A DNA stretch of 64,000 nt from Flammeovirgaceae bacterium. Lineage in GTDB: Bacteria > Bacteroidota > Bacteroidia > Cytophagales > Cyclobacteriaceae. Both the position numbers and the translations under genes were made by a program. The notes beneath the pieces were generated by a model. That model had not been told where the DNA came from and did not search any database. It saw only the letters and a list, made by a program, of their open reading frames with translations. Where the stretch lies: the NCBI GenBank assembly GCA_020635915.1, contig JACJYU010000001.1:2084501-2148500 (forward strand), given 5' to 3'. This document shows positions 24,949 through 33,459 of this stretch, piece by piece (position 1 is the first letter of the stretch; every line of letters begins with the position of its first letter).

Positions 24949-26475
24949 ATGGCAGACAAAAAGATTTCCCGGGCCCTTATTTCAGTTTACCACAAAGACA
25001 ACCTGGGGCCCATAATTGAAGCCCTGGCTTCGGAGGGCGTTGAGTTTGTCTCCACCGGTGGGACGCAAACCTTTATTGAGGGGCTGGGGCACAAAGTGGT
25101 GCCTGTGGAATCCCTGACGGGGTATCCTTCCATCTTTGGCGGCCGCGTCAAAACCCTGCACCCTGTGGTGTTCGGGGGCATACTTTACCGCAGGGGCCAC
25201 GAAGGGGACGAGGCCCAGGCCCGGGGGTTTGACATCCCGCCCATTGATTTGGTCATTGTGGATTTATACCCATTTGAGGAAACGGTGGCCAGTGGGGACA
25301 CGGAAAGCGGGATCATTGAAAAAATAGATATTGGTGGGATTTCCCTGATCCGTGCGGCCGCAAAAAATTATGAAGATGTGTTGGTGGTTTCTTCCCGTGG
25401 GCAATACCCGGAAGTTTTGCGGCTGCTGGAGTCGACCCGTTGCCGGCCCACCCTCCAAGACAGAAAACATTTTGCCGCCCTGGCCTTTGACGTCACCTCG
25501 CACTACGACACCGCCATTTTCAATTATTTTAACCAGGAAGGAGGGGTAAAGGCTTTTAAGGTGGACATTGCCGGGGGGATGGCCTTGCGCTATGGCGAAA
25601 ACCCGCACCAGCAAGCCGTGTACTATGGGGAGCTGGAGGGCCTGCTGGAAAAATTAAACGGCAAGGAACTTTCCTATAACAACCTGGTGGACATTGATGC
25701 AGCCCTTCATTTGCTTAAGGAATTTGAGGGCGACACCGCATTTATCATCATCAAACACACCAATGCATGTGGGGTGGCCACCGGCAGCACCGTGAAGGAA
25801 GCTTATGGCAAGGCGCTTCAGGCCGATAGTGTTTCGGCCTTTGGGGGCATCCTTTGCACCAACCAACCCGTGGACCTGGCTGCCGCGGAGGAAATCCATA
25901 AACTTTTTTTTGAGGTCCTGATCGCACCGGGCTTTGCCCCCGGGGCATTGGAACTGCTAAAATCAAAACCCAAGAGGAATTTACTAAGGCAAAAGGAAGC
26001 ACTGAAAGGTGCCCGGCAGTTCAAAAGCCTTTTGAACGGGGCAGTGGTCCAGGATTTTGACGGGCACACCGAAAGCGAAGAGGACTTAAAAGTGGTAACA
26101 AAGAAAAAACCTACCCCTGAAGAGGTAAAGGCCATGCTGTTCGCGGCAAAAATCGCCAAGCACACCAAGTCCAACACCATCGTGCTGGCGGCTGGCGGGC
26201 AAATGCTGGCAAGCGGGGTAGGGCAAACCTCAAGGGTGGACGCATTGAAGCAGGCCATTGCCAAGGCAAAGGATTTTGGTTTCGATTTGAAGGGGGCGGT
26301 GATGGCCTCGGATGCCTTTTTTCCCTTTCCGGATTGCGTGGCCATCGCCCACGAACACGGGATAAAGGCCGTAATCCAACCCGGGGGTTCCATAAAAGAC
26401 CAGGACTCTATAGGCTTTTGCGATAGCCATGGGATGGCCATGGTCACCACCGGTTACAGGCACTTTAAGCACTAG
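24949..26475 (+). CDS. purH: Bifunctional AICAR formyltransferase / IMP cyclohydrolase
   Basis: The 508-residue enzyme catalyses the last two steps of IMP synthesis. The N-terminal IMP cyclohydrolase domain (~1-200) has RALISVYHKDNLG, STGGTQTFIEG and GGRVKTLHPVVFGGIL. The C-terminal formyltransferase domain has RYGENPHQQAVYYG, FIIIKHTNACGVA and SDAFFPFPDCV. Length is typical. It is monocistronic, with its own promoter. purN lies elsewhere in the window. Confidence 0.97.
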   Translation: MADKKISRALISVYHKDNLGPIIEALASEGVEFVSTGGTQTFIEGLGHKVVPVESLTGYPSIFGGRVKTLHPVVFGGILYRRGHEGDEAQARGFDIPPIDLVIVDLYPFEETVASGDTESGIIEKIDIGGISLIRAAAKNYEDVLVVSSRGQYPEVLRLLESTRCRPTLQDRKHFAALAFDVTSHYDTAIFNYFNQEGGVKAFKVDIAGGMALRYGENPHQQAVYYGELEGLLEKLNGKELSYNNLVDIDAALHLLKEFEGDTAFIIIKHTNACGVATGSTVKEAYGKALQADSVSAFGGILCTNQPVDLAAAEEIHKLFFEVLIAPGFAPGALELLKSKPKRNLLRQKEALKGARQFKSLLNGAVVQDFDGHTESEEDLKVVTKKKPTPEEVKAMLFAAKIAKHTKSNTIVLAAGGQMLASGVGQTSRVDALKQAIAKAKDFGFDLKGAVMASDAFFPFPDCVAIAHEHGIKAVIQPGGSIKDQDSIGFCDSHGMAMVTTGYRHFKH

Positions 26476-26522
26476 CGGCCGGGCATGTAGGTTTTCACTT
26501 TAATAAACGCTAAAATCACGGT

Positions 26523-26530
26523 TATATTTG
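26523..26530 (+). promoter_or_regulatory. -7 promoter box (TATATTTG) for the mre operon
   Basis: This is a perfect TAnnTTTG match 41 bases upstream of mreB, in the purH-mreB gap. Confidence 0.55.
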
Positions 26531-26571
26531 CTTAATTTCGGCCCTTTAGATTAACCACACTTGTAACAGCA

Positions 26572-27597
26572 ATGGGACTTTTCGACTTTTTTACGCAGGA
26601 TATAGCCATTGACCTTGGCACGGCAAACACCCTCATTATCCATAAAGACAAGATTGTGGTGGATGAGCCTTCCATTATTGCGATAGACAAAAACACCAAC
26701 AAAGTGCTGGCCATAGGAAGGGAGGCCATGCAGATGCACGAAAAGACCCATGACAATATCAAGACCATCCGCCCGCTGAAGGAGGGCGTGATCGCAGACT
26801 TCCACGCTGCCGAAATGATGATCAGGGGCATGATCAAAATGATCGATACGGGAAAGAAACTATTCCCGCCTTCCCTCAGGATGGTCATTTGTATCCCTTC
26901 GGGCATTACGGAAGTGGAGAAAAGGGCCGTGCGCGACTCCGCGGAACATGCCAATGCAAAAGAGGTGTACATGATACACGAGCCCATTGCTGCCGCCATC
27001 GGCATAGGCATAGACATAGAGCAGCCCGTGGGCAATATGATCGTGGACATTGGTGGCGGGACCACCGATATTGCCGTGATTGCCTTGTCGGGGATTGTCT
27101 GCGACCAGTCCATCCGCATTGCAGGGGATACCTTTAACCGGGACATCCTCGACTATATGCGCAGGCAGCACAACCTGTTGATTGGGGAGCGGTCTGCGGA
27201 GCGGGTGAAAATAGAAGTGGGCTCGGCCTTGACGGAGCTGGACGATGGCCCTGACGACTATGAGATCCGCGGCCGCGATTTGATGACAGGGATACCCAAG
27301 ACGATTAAAATATCCTATTCGGAAGTGGCGTTTGCCCTGGACAAGTCCATCTCCAAACTGGAGGAGGCGGTGCTAAAGGCATTGGAAATATCCCCTCCCG
27401 AGCTCTCTGCGGATATTTACGAACGTGGGATTTACCTTACCGGTGGCGGGGCGCTTCTGCGGGGGTTGGACAAGCGCATAGCCTTGAAGACCAAATTGCC
27501 CATACACGTGGCCGATGACGCGCTGCGGGCCGTGGTGAGGGGAACGGGACAGGCCCTTAAAAACCTGCCACATTTCAAACCTGTATTGATGACTTGA
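26572..27597 (+). CDS. mreB: Rod-shape determining actin homologue MreB
   Basis: The 341-residue actin-fold ATPase forms filaments that guide elongation of the cell wall. Motifs are DIAIDLGTANTLI (phosphate 1), MIVDIGGGTTDIAVI (phosphate 2) and the adenosine site YLTGGGALLRGLD. It heads a five-gene cell-shape operon (mreB, mreC, mreD, mrdA, rodA) with four-base gaps or overlaps throughout. Confidence 0.97.
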   Translation: MGLFDFFTQDIAIDLGTANTLIIHKDKIVVDEPSIIAIDKNTNKVLAIGREAMQMHEKTHDNIKTIRPLKEGVIADFHAAEMMIRGMIKMIDTGKKLFPPSLRMVICIPSGITEVEKRAVRDSAEHANAKEVYMIHEPIAAAIGIGIDIEQPVGNMIVDIGGGTTDIAVIALSGIVCDQSIRIAGDTFNRDILDYMRRQHNLLIGERSAERVKIEVGSALTELDDGPDDYEIRGRDLMTGIPKTIKISYSEVAFALDKSISKLEEAVLKALEISPPELSADIYERGIYLTGGGALLRGLDKRIALKTKLPIHVADDALRAVVRGTGQALKNLPHFKPVLMT

Positions 27598-27601
27598 TGG
27601 C

Positions 27602-28441
27602 ATGGGAAGGCTCTTTTACTTTTTTTACCAGTATAGGGCTTTTTTCACATTCCTGGCATTGGAGTTTTGTGCTGCCTGGTTGATTGTGCGGAACAACCAA
27701 TACCAAAGCACTAAGTTTTTTAATTCTTCAAACCGGCTGGCCGCCAATATCATTGGCACGGCACAGGGCGTTAGGGAGTATTTTTCGCTCAGGAAGATAA
27801 ACGTGGAGCTGGCGGAGGAAAACGCCCGGCTACGGACCCGCCTGGAGCAGCGCAACCAAAGCCTTTACCACCTGGACGTAAGGGAAATCGATGACCCCGG
27901 GATCATTAACCGTTTTGACTTCGTGAGTGCCAAAGTGATCGACAATTCCACCGGGCGGTTTAAAAACTATATTACCATCAACAAGGGTTCGTTGGATGGC
28001 ATTGCCCCGGGAATGGCGGCAATCAGCACGGCAGGTGCGGTGGGAAAAGTAAAATCGGTATCCGGCCATTATGCGGTGCTCATTTCATTGTTGAATACCG
28101 GGGAGTTTACCTCCTCGGTCATCAAAAGGACAAACCACTTTGGCTCCATCAACTGGAACGGGAAAGACCCCCGGTACAGCCAGTTGAACTTTATCCCCCG
28201 CCATGCCCATCCCGTGGTAGGCGATACGGTGGTCACCTCCGGATATAATGCCGTTTTTCCACAAGGCATTTTAATAGGCGTGATCGCAGAGGTGGGCCTG
28301 GGGCCGGAGGCACAGTTTTACGATTTGAAAGTGAAGCTGGCACAGGATTTTTCAAGCCTGGCATTTGTGGAAATTATCCGCAACAACCTTATGGCAGAGC
28401 GCGATTCCCTCGAACAGGCAACGATAGGCCCACCAAAATGA
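27602..28441 (+). CDS. mreC: Rod-shape determining protein MreC
   Basis: The 279-residue bitopic inner-membrane protein has a membrane helix at ~12-30, a coiled coil at ~60-90 (KINVELAEENARLRTRLEQR), then the periplasmic beta-domains with VAAISTAGAVGKV-like turns and DTVVTSGYNAVFPQGILIG. It is the scaffold linking MreB with the synthases. It starts four bases after mreB and its stop overlaps the mreD start. Confidence 0.93.
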   Translation: MGRLFYFFYQYRAFFTFLALEFCAAWLIVRNNQYQSTKFFNSSNRLAANIIGTAQGVREYFSLRKINVELAEENARLRTRLEQRNQSLYHLDVREIDDPGIINRFDFVSAKVIDNSTGRFKNYITINKGSLDGIAPGMAAISTAGAVGKVKSVSGHYAVLISLLNTGEFTSSVIKRTNHFGSINWNGKDPRYSQLNFIPRHAHPVVGDTVVTSGYNAVFPQGILIGVIAEVGLGPEAQFYDLKVKLAQDFSSLAFVEIIRNNLMAERDSLEQATIGPPK

Positions 28442-28953
28442 GCAGGACCGGTATTTGGCAGTTTCTATCCTTTTTCATTTACCTGTTGGTACAGGTAGTG
28501 CTCATGAAGAACCTGGTGCTCTTCAATACCGCCTTTTGCTTTATTTATATCGCCTTTATCCTGTTCCTGCCCATCGAAACCAATATTTTGCTGTTGATGG
28601 CATTGGGTTTTGTAATGGGCTTTCTGGTAGACGTCTTTTACGATAGCCTCGGCATGCACGCTTCCGCACTGGTGTTGGTGGCGTTCGTCAGGAATTTTTG
28701 GTTGTCGCGCATTACTCCCCAGGGGGGATATGATGCCGGTGAAGGGCCTACCTTGGCCGCCAACGGGCTGCAATGGTTTTTCATCTATGCCTTCCCCCTT
28801 GTTTTCATCCACCACTTTGCCCTTTTCTTTATTGAAGCAGGGGGGTTTGGCCTGCTGTGGTACACCTTTTCAAAAGTATTTTTTAGCACTATCTTTACTT
28901 TTCTTACAGTGCTGCTGCTGCAGTACATGCTGCCTGGGCAACGAAGATCATGA
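28438..28953 (+). CDS. mreD: Rod-shape determining protein MreD
   Basis: This 171-residue hydrophobic protein has about five membrane helices and no catalytic motif. It is identified by size, hydrophobic profile and position between mreC and mrdA. It contains GFVMGFLVDVFYDSLGMHA, the MreD-type loop with a conserved Asp pair. Both ends overlap their neighbours by four bases (ATGA). Confidence 0.87.
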   Translation: MSRTGIWQFLSFFIYLLVQVVLMKNLVLFNTAFCFIYIAFILFLPIETNILLLMALGFVMGFLVDVFYDSLGMHASALVLVAFVRNFWLSRITPQGGYDAGEGPTLAANGLQWFFIYAFPLVFIHHFALFFIEAGGFGLLWYTFSKVFFSTIFTFLTVLLLQYMLPGQRRS

Positions 28954-30761
28954 ACGAAGGGAGGAAAGAAATACTACAAATCATTTTTATTCTGACGGGG
29001 CTGGTTTTTTTGGTAAAGCTATTCTCCATTCAGGTGCTTGACAACAGGTATGCCGAGCTGGCCGACAGCAATGCGATACTGAAAGAAGTCGAGTATCCTT
29101 TCCGTGGCCTCATCTACGACAGGAACCACAAGCTGATCGTCTATAACACGCCTGAATTCGACATCAATGTAATCCAAAAGGACATTAAAGGTTTCGATTC
29201 GGCAAAGTTTTGTCGGGTTTTTCAAATGTCCAGGGGCGAATTGCGGAAAAGGTTCAAGGAAATGAAGGCCCGCAAGGAGTACTCCCCTTATAAGCCAACC
29301 TTGTTTATCGACAGGCTTTCCAATGAGGAGTTTGCCCGGGTGCAGGACCACCTGGACGAATTCCCGGGGCTGTACGTGCAGGCGCGTACCACAAGGTCGT
29401 ACACTACCCCTGCGCTGGCCAATGCATTGGGGTATGTGAGCGAGGTGTCGAAAGGGCAACTGGAGAGGGACAAATCGGGAATTTACAAACAGGGCGATTA
29501 CATCGGACAAAGCGGGATAGAATCTTTCTATGAAGAACAACTGCGCGGCAAACGTGGGGTAAAATTCAAACTGAGGAATGTCCGGGGCATTGAAAAGGGG
29601 TCTTTCAAAGAAGGTGCCTATGATACCCTGTCCATACCCGGCATGGATTTGGTCAGCAGCATCGATATCGACTTGCAGCAGTATGGCGAGCGGCTCATGA
29701 AGGGAAAGTCGGGAAGTATAGTGGCCATTGAGCCGGCCACCGGGGAGATACTTTCATTGGTATCGGGCCCATCTTATGACCCCAACCTTCTTACCGGAAG
29801 GAATTACAGTTCCAATTTTGTGTTGATAAGCAATGACACCCTGAAGCCATTGTTTACGAGGCCTTTGATGGCGCAATACAGGCCCGGGTCGATTTTTAAA
29901 ATTGCCCAGGCCATGACGGCCCTTCAGGAGGGGGTGATCACCCCGGAGACCCGGATTTACTGCGACCGGTCGATAATCGCCTGCCATGGCGACCACACTT
30001 ACGAGGACTTGCGCGGGGCCATTGCCAACTCCTGCAACCCATACTTTCATGGGGTGCTCAGGAGGATGTTGAACAAAGGCATTTCAAACGACCCTTATGA
30101 AGATACGCGGATTGGCCTTGAAGAGTGGAACAGGCACATCAGAAGCTTTGGTTTTGGGGAGCCCCTGGGCGTGGACCTGCCCAACGAGAAGGGAGGCCTC
30201 ATCCCCACCCCGGCCTATTATGACAAAGCCTATAACAACCGCCCCTGGAAGTTTTCAAATATTTATTCATTGGCGATTGGCGAAGGCGAGAACCTGGTGG
30301 TGCCCCTTCAAATGGCAAACTTTGCGGCCATTGTTGCCAACCGGGGCTTTTACTATACGCCACACCTGGTCAAGGCAATAGGCAATGATGGCCCCCTGCC
30401 CCAATACAGGGAGAAGAAATTCACAACCATCGATTCGGCATATTTTAATGTGGCCGTTGATGCCATGCAACGGGTGGTGGAATCGGGCACCGGCCAATAC
30501 CGGGCAAAACTGCAGGACATTATTGTCTGCGGCAAAACAGGGACCGTGCAAAACGACCCGCTGCCGGCACATTCCGTCTTCATTGCTTTTGCCCCCCGCG
30601 ACAATCCCAAAATTGCCGTATCCGTGTATGTGGAAGATGCCGGACAGGGCGCACGCGCGGCCGCTTCCATTGCCAGCCTGATGATTGAAAAGTACCTGTT
30701 GGGCGGAACGAAACGGCCTTATATAGAACAGTATGTGTTAAACGGGCAATTTTTGTATTGA
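28950..30761 (+). CDS. mrdA: Penicillin-binding protein 2 (elongation transpeptidase)
   Basis: This 603-residue class B PBP has an N-terminal membrane helix (~10-28), a dimerisation domain, and a transpeptidase domain with the three motifs SIFK (in RPGSIFKIAQ), SCN (in IANSCNPYF) and KTG (in VCGKTGTVQ). It cross-links peptidoglycan during elongation together with RodA. Its stop overlaps the rodA start. Confidence 0.95.
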   Translation: MNEGRKEILQIIFILTGLVFLVKLFSIQVLDNRYAELADSNAILKEVEYPFRGLIYDRNHKLIVYNTPEFDINVIQKDIKGFDSAKFCRVFQMSRGELRKRFKEMKARKEYSPYKPTLFIDRLSNEEFARVQDHLDEFPGLYVQARTTRSYTTPALANALGYVSEVSKGQLERDKSGIYKQGDYIGQSGIESFYEEQLRGKRGVKFKLRNVRGIEKGSFKEGAYDTLSIPGMDLVSSIDIDLQQYGERLMKGKSGSIVAIEPATGEILSLVSGPSYDPNLLTGRNYSSNFVLISNDTLKPLFTRPLMAQYRPGSIFKIAQAMTALQEGVITPETRIYCDRSIIACHGDHTYEDLRGAIANSCNPYFHGVLRRMLNKGISNDPYEDTRIGLEEWNRHIRSFGFGEPLGVDLPNEKGGLIPTPAYYDKAYNNRPWKFSNIYSLAIGEGENLVVPLQMANFAAIVANRGFYYTPHLVKAIGNDGPLPQYREKKFTTIDSAYFNVAVDAMQRVVESGTGQYRAKLQDIIVCGKTGTVQNDPLPAHSVFIAFAPRDNPKIAVSVYVEDAGQGARAAASIASLMIEKYLLGGTKRPYIEQYVLNGQFLY

Positions 30762-32032
30762 GAAGGGGCAGCGACATATATGGCAACCTGGATTGGCCCA
30801 CCATCTTTATCTATGCGGCACTCGTCATCCTGGGATGGTTTAACATCTATGCGGCCGTTTACGATGATACGGTAAGCCAAACCATTTGGGACCTGTCACT
30901 GAACTCGGGAAGGCAATTGATTTTTATTGCCGCCTCCATGGTGATCATCATGGGGATCATTATCATTGACATGCGCTTCTATGAGGCATTTGCCTACGTA
31001 GCGTATGCCATTATCATCCTGTTGCTGGTCCTTGTGCCCATCATTGGAAAAGAGGTAGGGGGCAATAAAGCATGGCTGGGCGTGGGTTCGTTTGGCGTCC
31101 AGCCTTCCGAGTTTGCGAAGTTTATAACGGCCTTGGCGTTGGCAAAGATGATTGGTGCCGTGGGGTTCAGAATGGACAACAGTCGAAACCAGGCCATGTT
31201 GTTGGGGCTCATTGGCCTGCCCATGGCCATGGTCCTCCTTCAGAAAGACACCGGCACGGCACTGGTGTTCACCTCTTTTGTGCTCGTCCTCTTCCGGGAA
31301 GGGATGTCCCCTTTTTTGATGATCGTAGGGATATGCGCGGCATTTATTTTCATCCTCACCCTGTTGGTGCCCAACCAGCTTTACCTTCATGGGGGCATAG
31401 TTTTGGGCCTGGTGTTGCTGATTGCCTTTGGAAAGAAGAAGCTCAAGCGCATCGCTGCGCTGGTGGTGGGGGCGGTCATCATTATGGGCGTGATAGAAAG
31501 CGTGGACTATGTGATTACCGATGTATTGAAACCGCACCAGCAAAACAGGATTAAGGCCCTGATAAACCCGGATGCCGACCCGCTCGGCTATGGGTGGAAC
31601 GTGACCCAATCAAAAATCGCGATTGGCAGCGGGGGTTTTTTTGGAAAGGGTTTTTTAAAAGGCACCCAGACAAAATTTGACTTTGTGCCGGAACAAAGCA
31701 CGGATTTTATTTTCTGTACGATCGGGGAAGAGTGGGGATGGATCGGCAGCTTGGTGGTGGTGGCATTGTTCATGGCCCTGCTGTTGAGGGTCGTTTTTAT
31801 AGCCGAACGGCAAAAGAGCAGGTTTGCCAGGGCCTATGGCTATGGGGTGGCGAGCATTTTCTTTTTCCACTTTGCCGTCAACATCGGGATGACCATAGGA
31901 TTGTTTCCCGTGATTGGCATTCCGCTGCCCTTCTTTAGCTATGGTGGCTCTGCCCTGTGGGGGTTCACTGCCCTTTTGTTTATCCTCTTGAAGTTGGATG
32001 CCCACCGGGGCCAGGTCCTGCAGCGGCTTTGA
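30758..32032 (+). CDS. rodA: SEDS peptidoglycan polymerase RodA
   Basis: This 424-residue protein has about ten membrane helices and is the SEDS-family glycan polymerase of the elongation complex. Diagnostic segments are GVGSFGVQPSEFAKF, LLQKDTGTALVF and IGIPLPFFSYGGSALWGF. No in-frame ATG exists near the N-terminus. Translation most likely begins at TTG 30758, which overlaps the mrdA stop (ATTGA-type overlap). Confidence 0.94.
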   Translation: MRRGSDIYGNLDWPTIFIYAALVILGWFNIYAAVYDDTVSQTIWDLSLNSGRQLIFIAASMVIIMGIIIIDMRFYEAFAYVAYAIIILLLVLVPIIGKEVGGNKAWLGVGSFGVQPSEFAKFITALALAKMIGAVGFRMDNSRNQAMLLGLIGLPMAMVLLQKDTGTALVFTSFVLVLFREGMSPFLMIVGICAAFIFILTLLVPNQLYLHGGIVLGLVLLIAFGKKKLKRIAALVVGAVIIMGVIESVDYVITDVLKPHQQNRIKALINPDADPLGYGWNVTQSKIAIGSGGFFGKGFLKGTQTKFDFVPEQSTDFIFCTIGEEWGWIGSLVVVALFMALLLRVVFIAERQKSRFARAYGYGVASIFFFHFAVNIGMTIGLFPVIGIPLPFFSYGGSALWGFTALLFILLKLDAHRGQVLQRL

Positions 32033-33064
32033 TCAGGAAAACCTTTTTGTCACCATGTCCATAAACTCTTCAAACTCTTCGGTTTCCTTGTCCCAGTTTG
32101 AGTAGTGCGAATCGAGGTAGCTGGTGGCCTCGTCCAGGGAAGCAAGCGAATCGATTTTTGCAATGGCATTGTTGAACAGGTCAAAGTCGCCATTGAAGAG
32201 TATTTTGGTGAACATGAATTTCTGGTTGATCGTCAGGCGGTTTTTGAGGTCGGGTATCTTCTGAAAATTGTCCGCAACGGTGGTGACATGTCCTTTTTGG
32301 AGCTGCTCGTTTACGATTGGCCTGGCGGGCGGTTGGTTTCCTGGGGCATTGCCCGATGGCCCCGATGCTTCGTAGAGGGCTTCCACATCAAGCGGGACAA
32401 TGGCACTCAATTGCGCGACAAATGGCCCCACATCCTCCGGGGCAAAGCTTACCTCTTCCAGGATCTGGTCAAGCATGGCAAAGGCCTCATTGCCGGCAAT
32501 CGAGACCGTGTTTTTTTCCTCCAATTTTTGGACGAGGGTTTCCAACGGGCGCTGGTTGATTTTGATGTATTTGACCTCGCTTTTGAGGTCGGCCACTTTT
32601 ATGGTGCCCCCGCCTTTTTTGTCCAGCGTTTCCGAATAAAAATCGTAGGGGTTGAGCACCAGGAACAAGGTATGGGCCACCCCTTTTTTTAACAAGGGCA
32701 GGAAGTGGTCCCGGGCAATTGAAATATTGTTGGAAAGGGCATTTTGAAACCGGGTGAGGCTGTCCCTTACATCCGGGGCTTCATAGTTGAAATAGGGGCT
32801 CCTGTACCTGGCCGTCTCCTGTTTCCAGGTTTTTAGCAATTCCCTGACAACGAACAGGTTGATTTGCCTGGACGGGCACAGTTTAAGTATTTCGCCCCCA
32901 CTGATCTTTTGGTGGCGGGCAAAGTACCCATCGGCAATTTTGGCGGAAAACTTATCGCTGTATTCTTCAACTGCCAGCAAACTTATTTTTTCGTCCATCA
33001 CTTTTAAGGATTCACTTTTATTGGCTTTATTGTAAACGTTGGCAAGGGCCATACGTTGTGCCAT
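32033..33064 (-). CDS. Conserved Bacteroidota protein of unknown function
   Basis: I do not recognise a named domain in this ~343-residue protein. It appears soluble and largely helical, with a central segment RSPYFNYEAPDVRDSLTRFQ and a Gly/Pro-rich linker near ~245-265 separating a C-terminal ~90-residue helical part (QKFMFTKILFNGDFDLFNNAI). The start is uncertain: ATGs at 33064, 33052 and 32998 are all in frame. The first shares CATG with the divergent ferredoxin start, so the two could compete for translation initiation sites or share a control region. It is convergent with rodA. Confidence 0.65.
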   Translation of the reverse strand: MAQRMALANVYNKANKSESLKVMDEKISLLAVEEYSDKFSAKIADGYFARHQKISGGEILKLCPSRQINLFVVRELLKTWKQETARYRSPYFNYEAPDVRDSLTRFQNALSNNISIARDHFLPLLKKGVAHTLFLVLNPYDFYSETLDKKGGGTIKVADLKSEVKYIKINQRPLETLVQKLEEKNTVSIAGNEAFAMLDQILEEVSFAPEDVGPFVAQLSAIVPLDVEALYEASGPSGNAPGNQPPARPIVNEQLQKGHVTTVADNFQKIPDLKNRLTINQKFMFTKILFNGDFDLFNNAIAKIDSLASLDEATSYLDSHYSNWDKETEEFEEFMDMVTKRFS

Positions 33065-33386
33065 GGTAAAGATAGTGATAGAAAACCTCGACAGGAAGGA
33101 AGTGGTGGTTAACAATTGTTCAAAAACAGTCTTAAACCACTTGCAAGATCATTTTTTGGACTGGATGCACGCCTGTGGCGCCAAAGGCCGATGCACCACC
33201 TGCAAAATGATAGTGGTGGATGGAATTGAAAACCTGAGCGGGTTTACCGAAGCGGAGTCCCGGTATAAAAAGAGGGGGGAACTCCACGAAAACGAACGGC
33301 TGGCCTGCCAGGCAAAAGCAAATGGCAATATTGTGATAAGGGTGCCCCGGTCAGGGAAGCTGCCGCACATGAATTATTCAGGGTAA
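33063..33386 (+). CDS. 2Fe-2S ferredoxin-like protein
   Basis: The 107-residue protein has the plant-type [2Fe-2S] cysteine arrangement: Cys in ACGAKGRCTTCK (CxxxxCxxC) and a fourth in RLACQAKA near residue 85. It lacks membrane segments and is likely a soluble electron carrier. ATG 33063 gives MVKIVIENLDRKEV, a natural family N-terminus. Its redox partner is not evident; PorZ follows. Confidence 0.85.
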   Translation: MVKIVIENLDRKEVVVNNCSKTVLNHLQDHFLDWMHACGAKGRCTTCKMIVVDGIENLSGFTEAESRYKKRGELHENERLACQAKANGNIVIRVPRSGKLPHMNYSG

Positions 33387-33459
33387 GGCCACATAAAAAA
33401 GTTAAATTGGGTTTATCAGGCGTCAGCCCAAACACTGGGGGAGGCTATCACAAAAAGGG

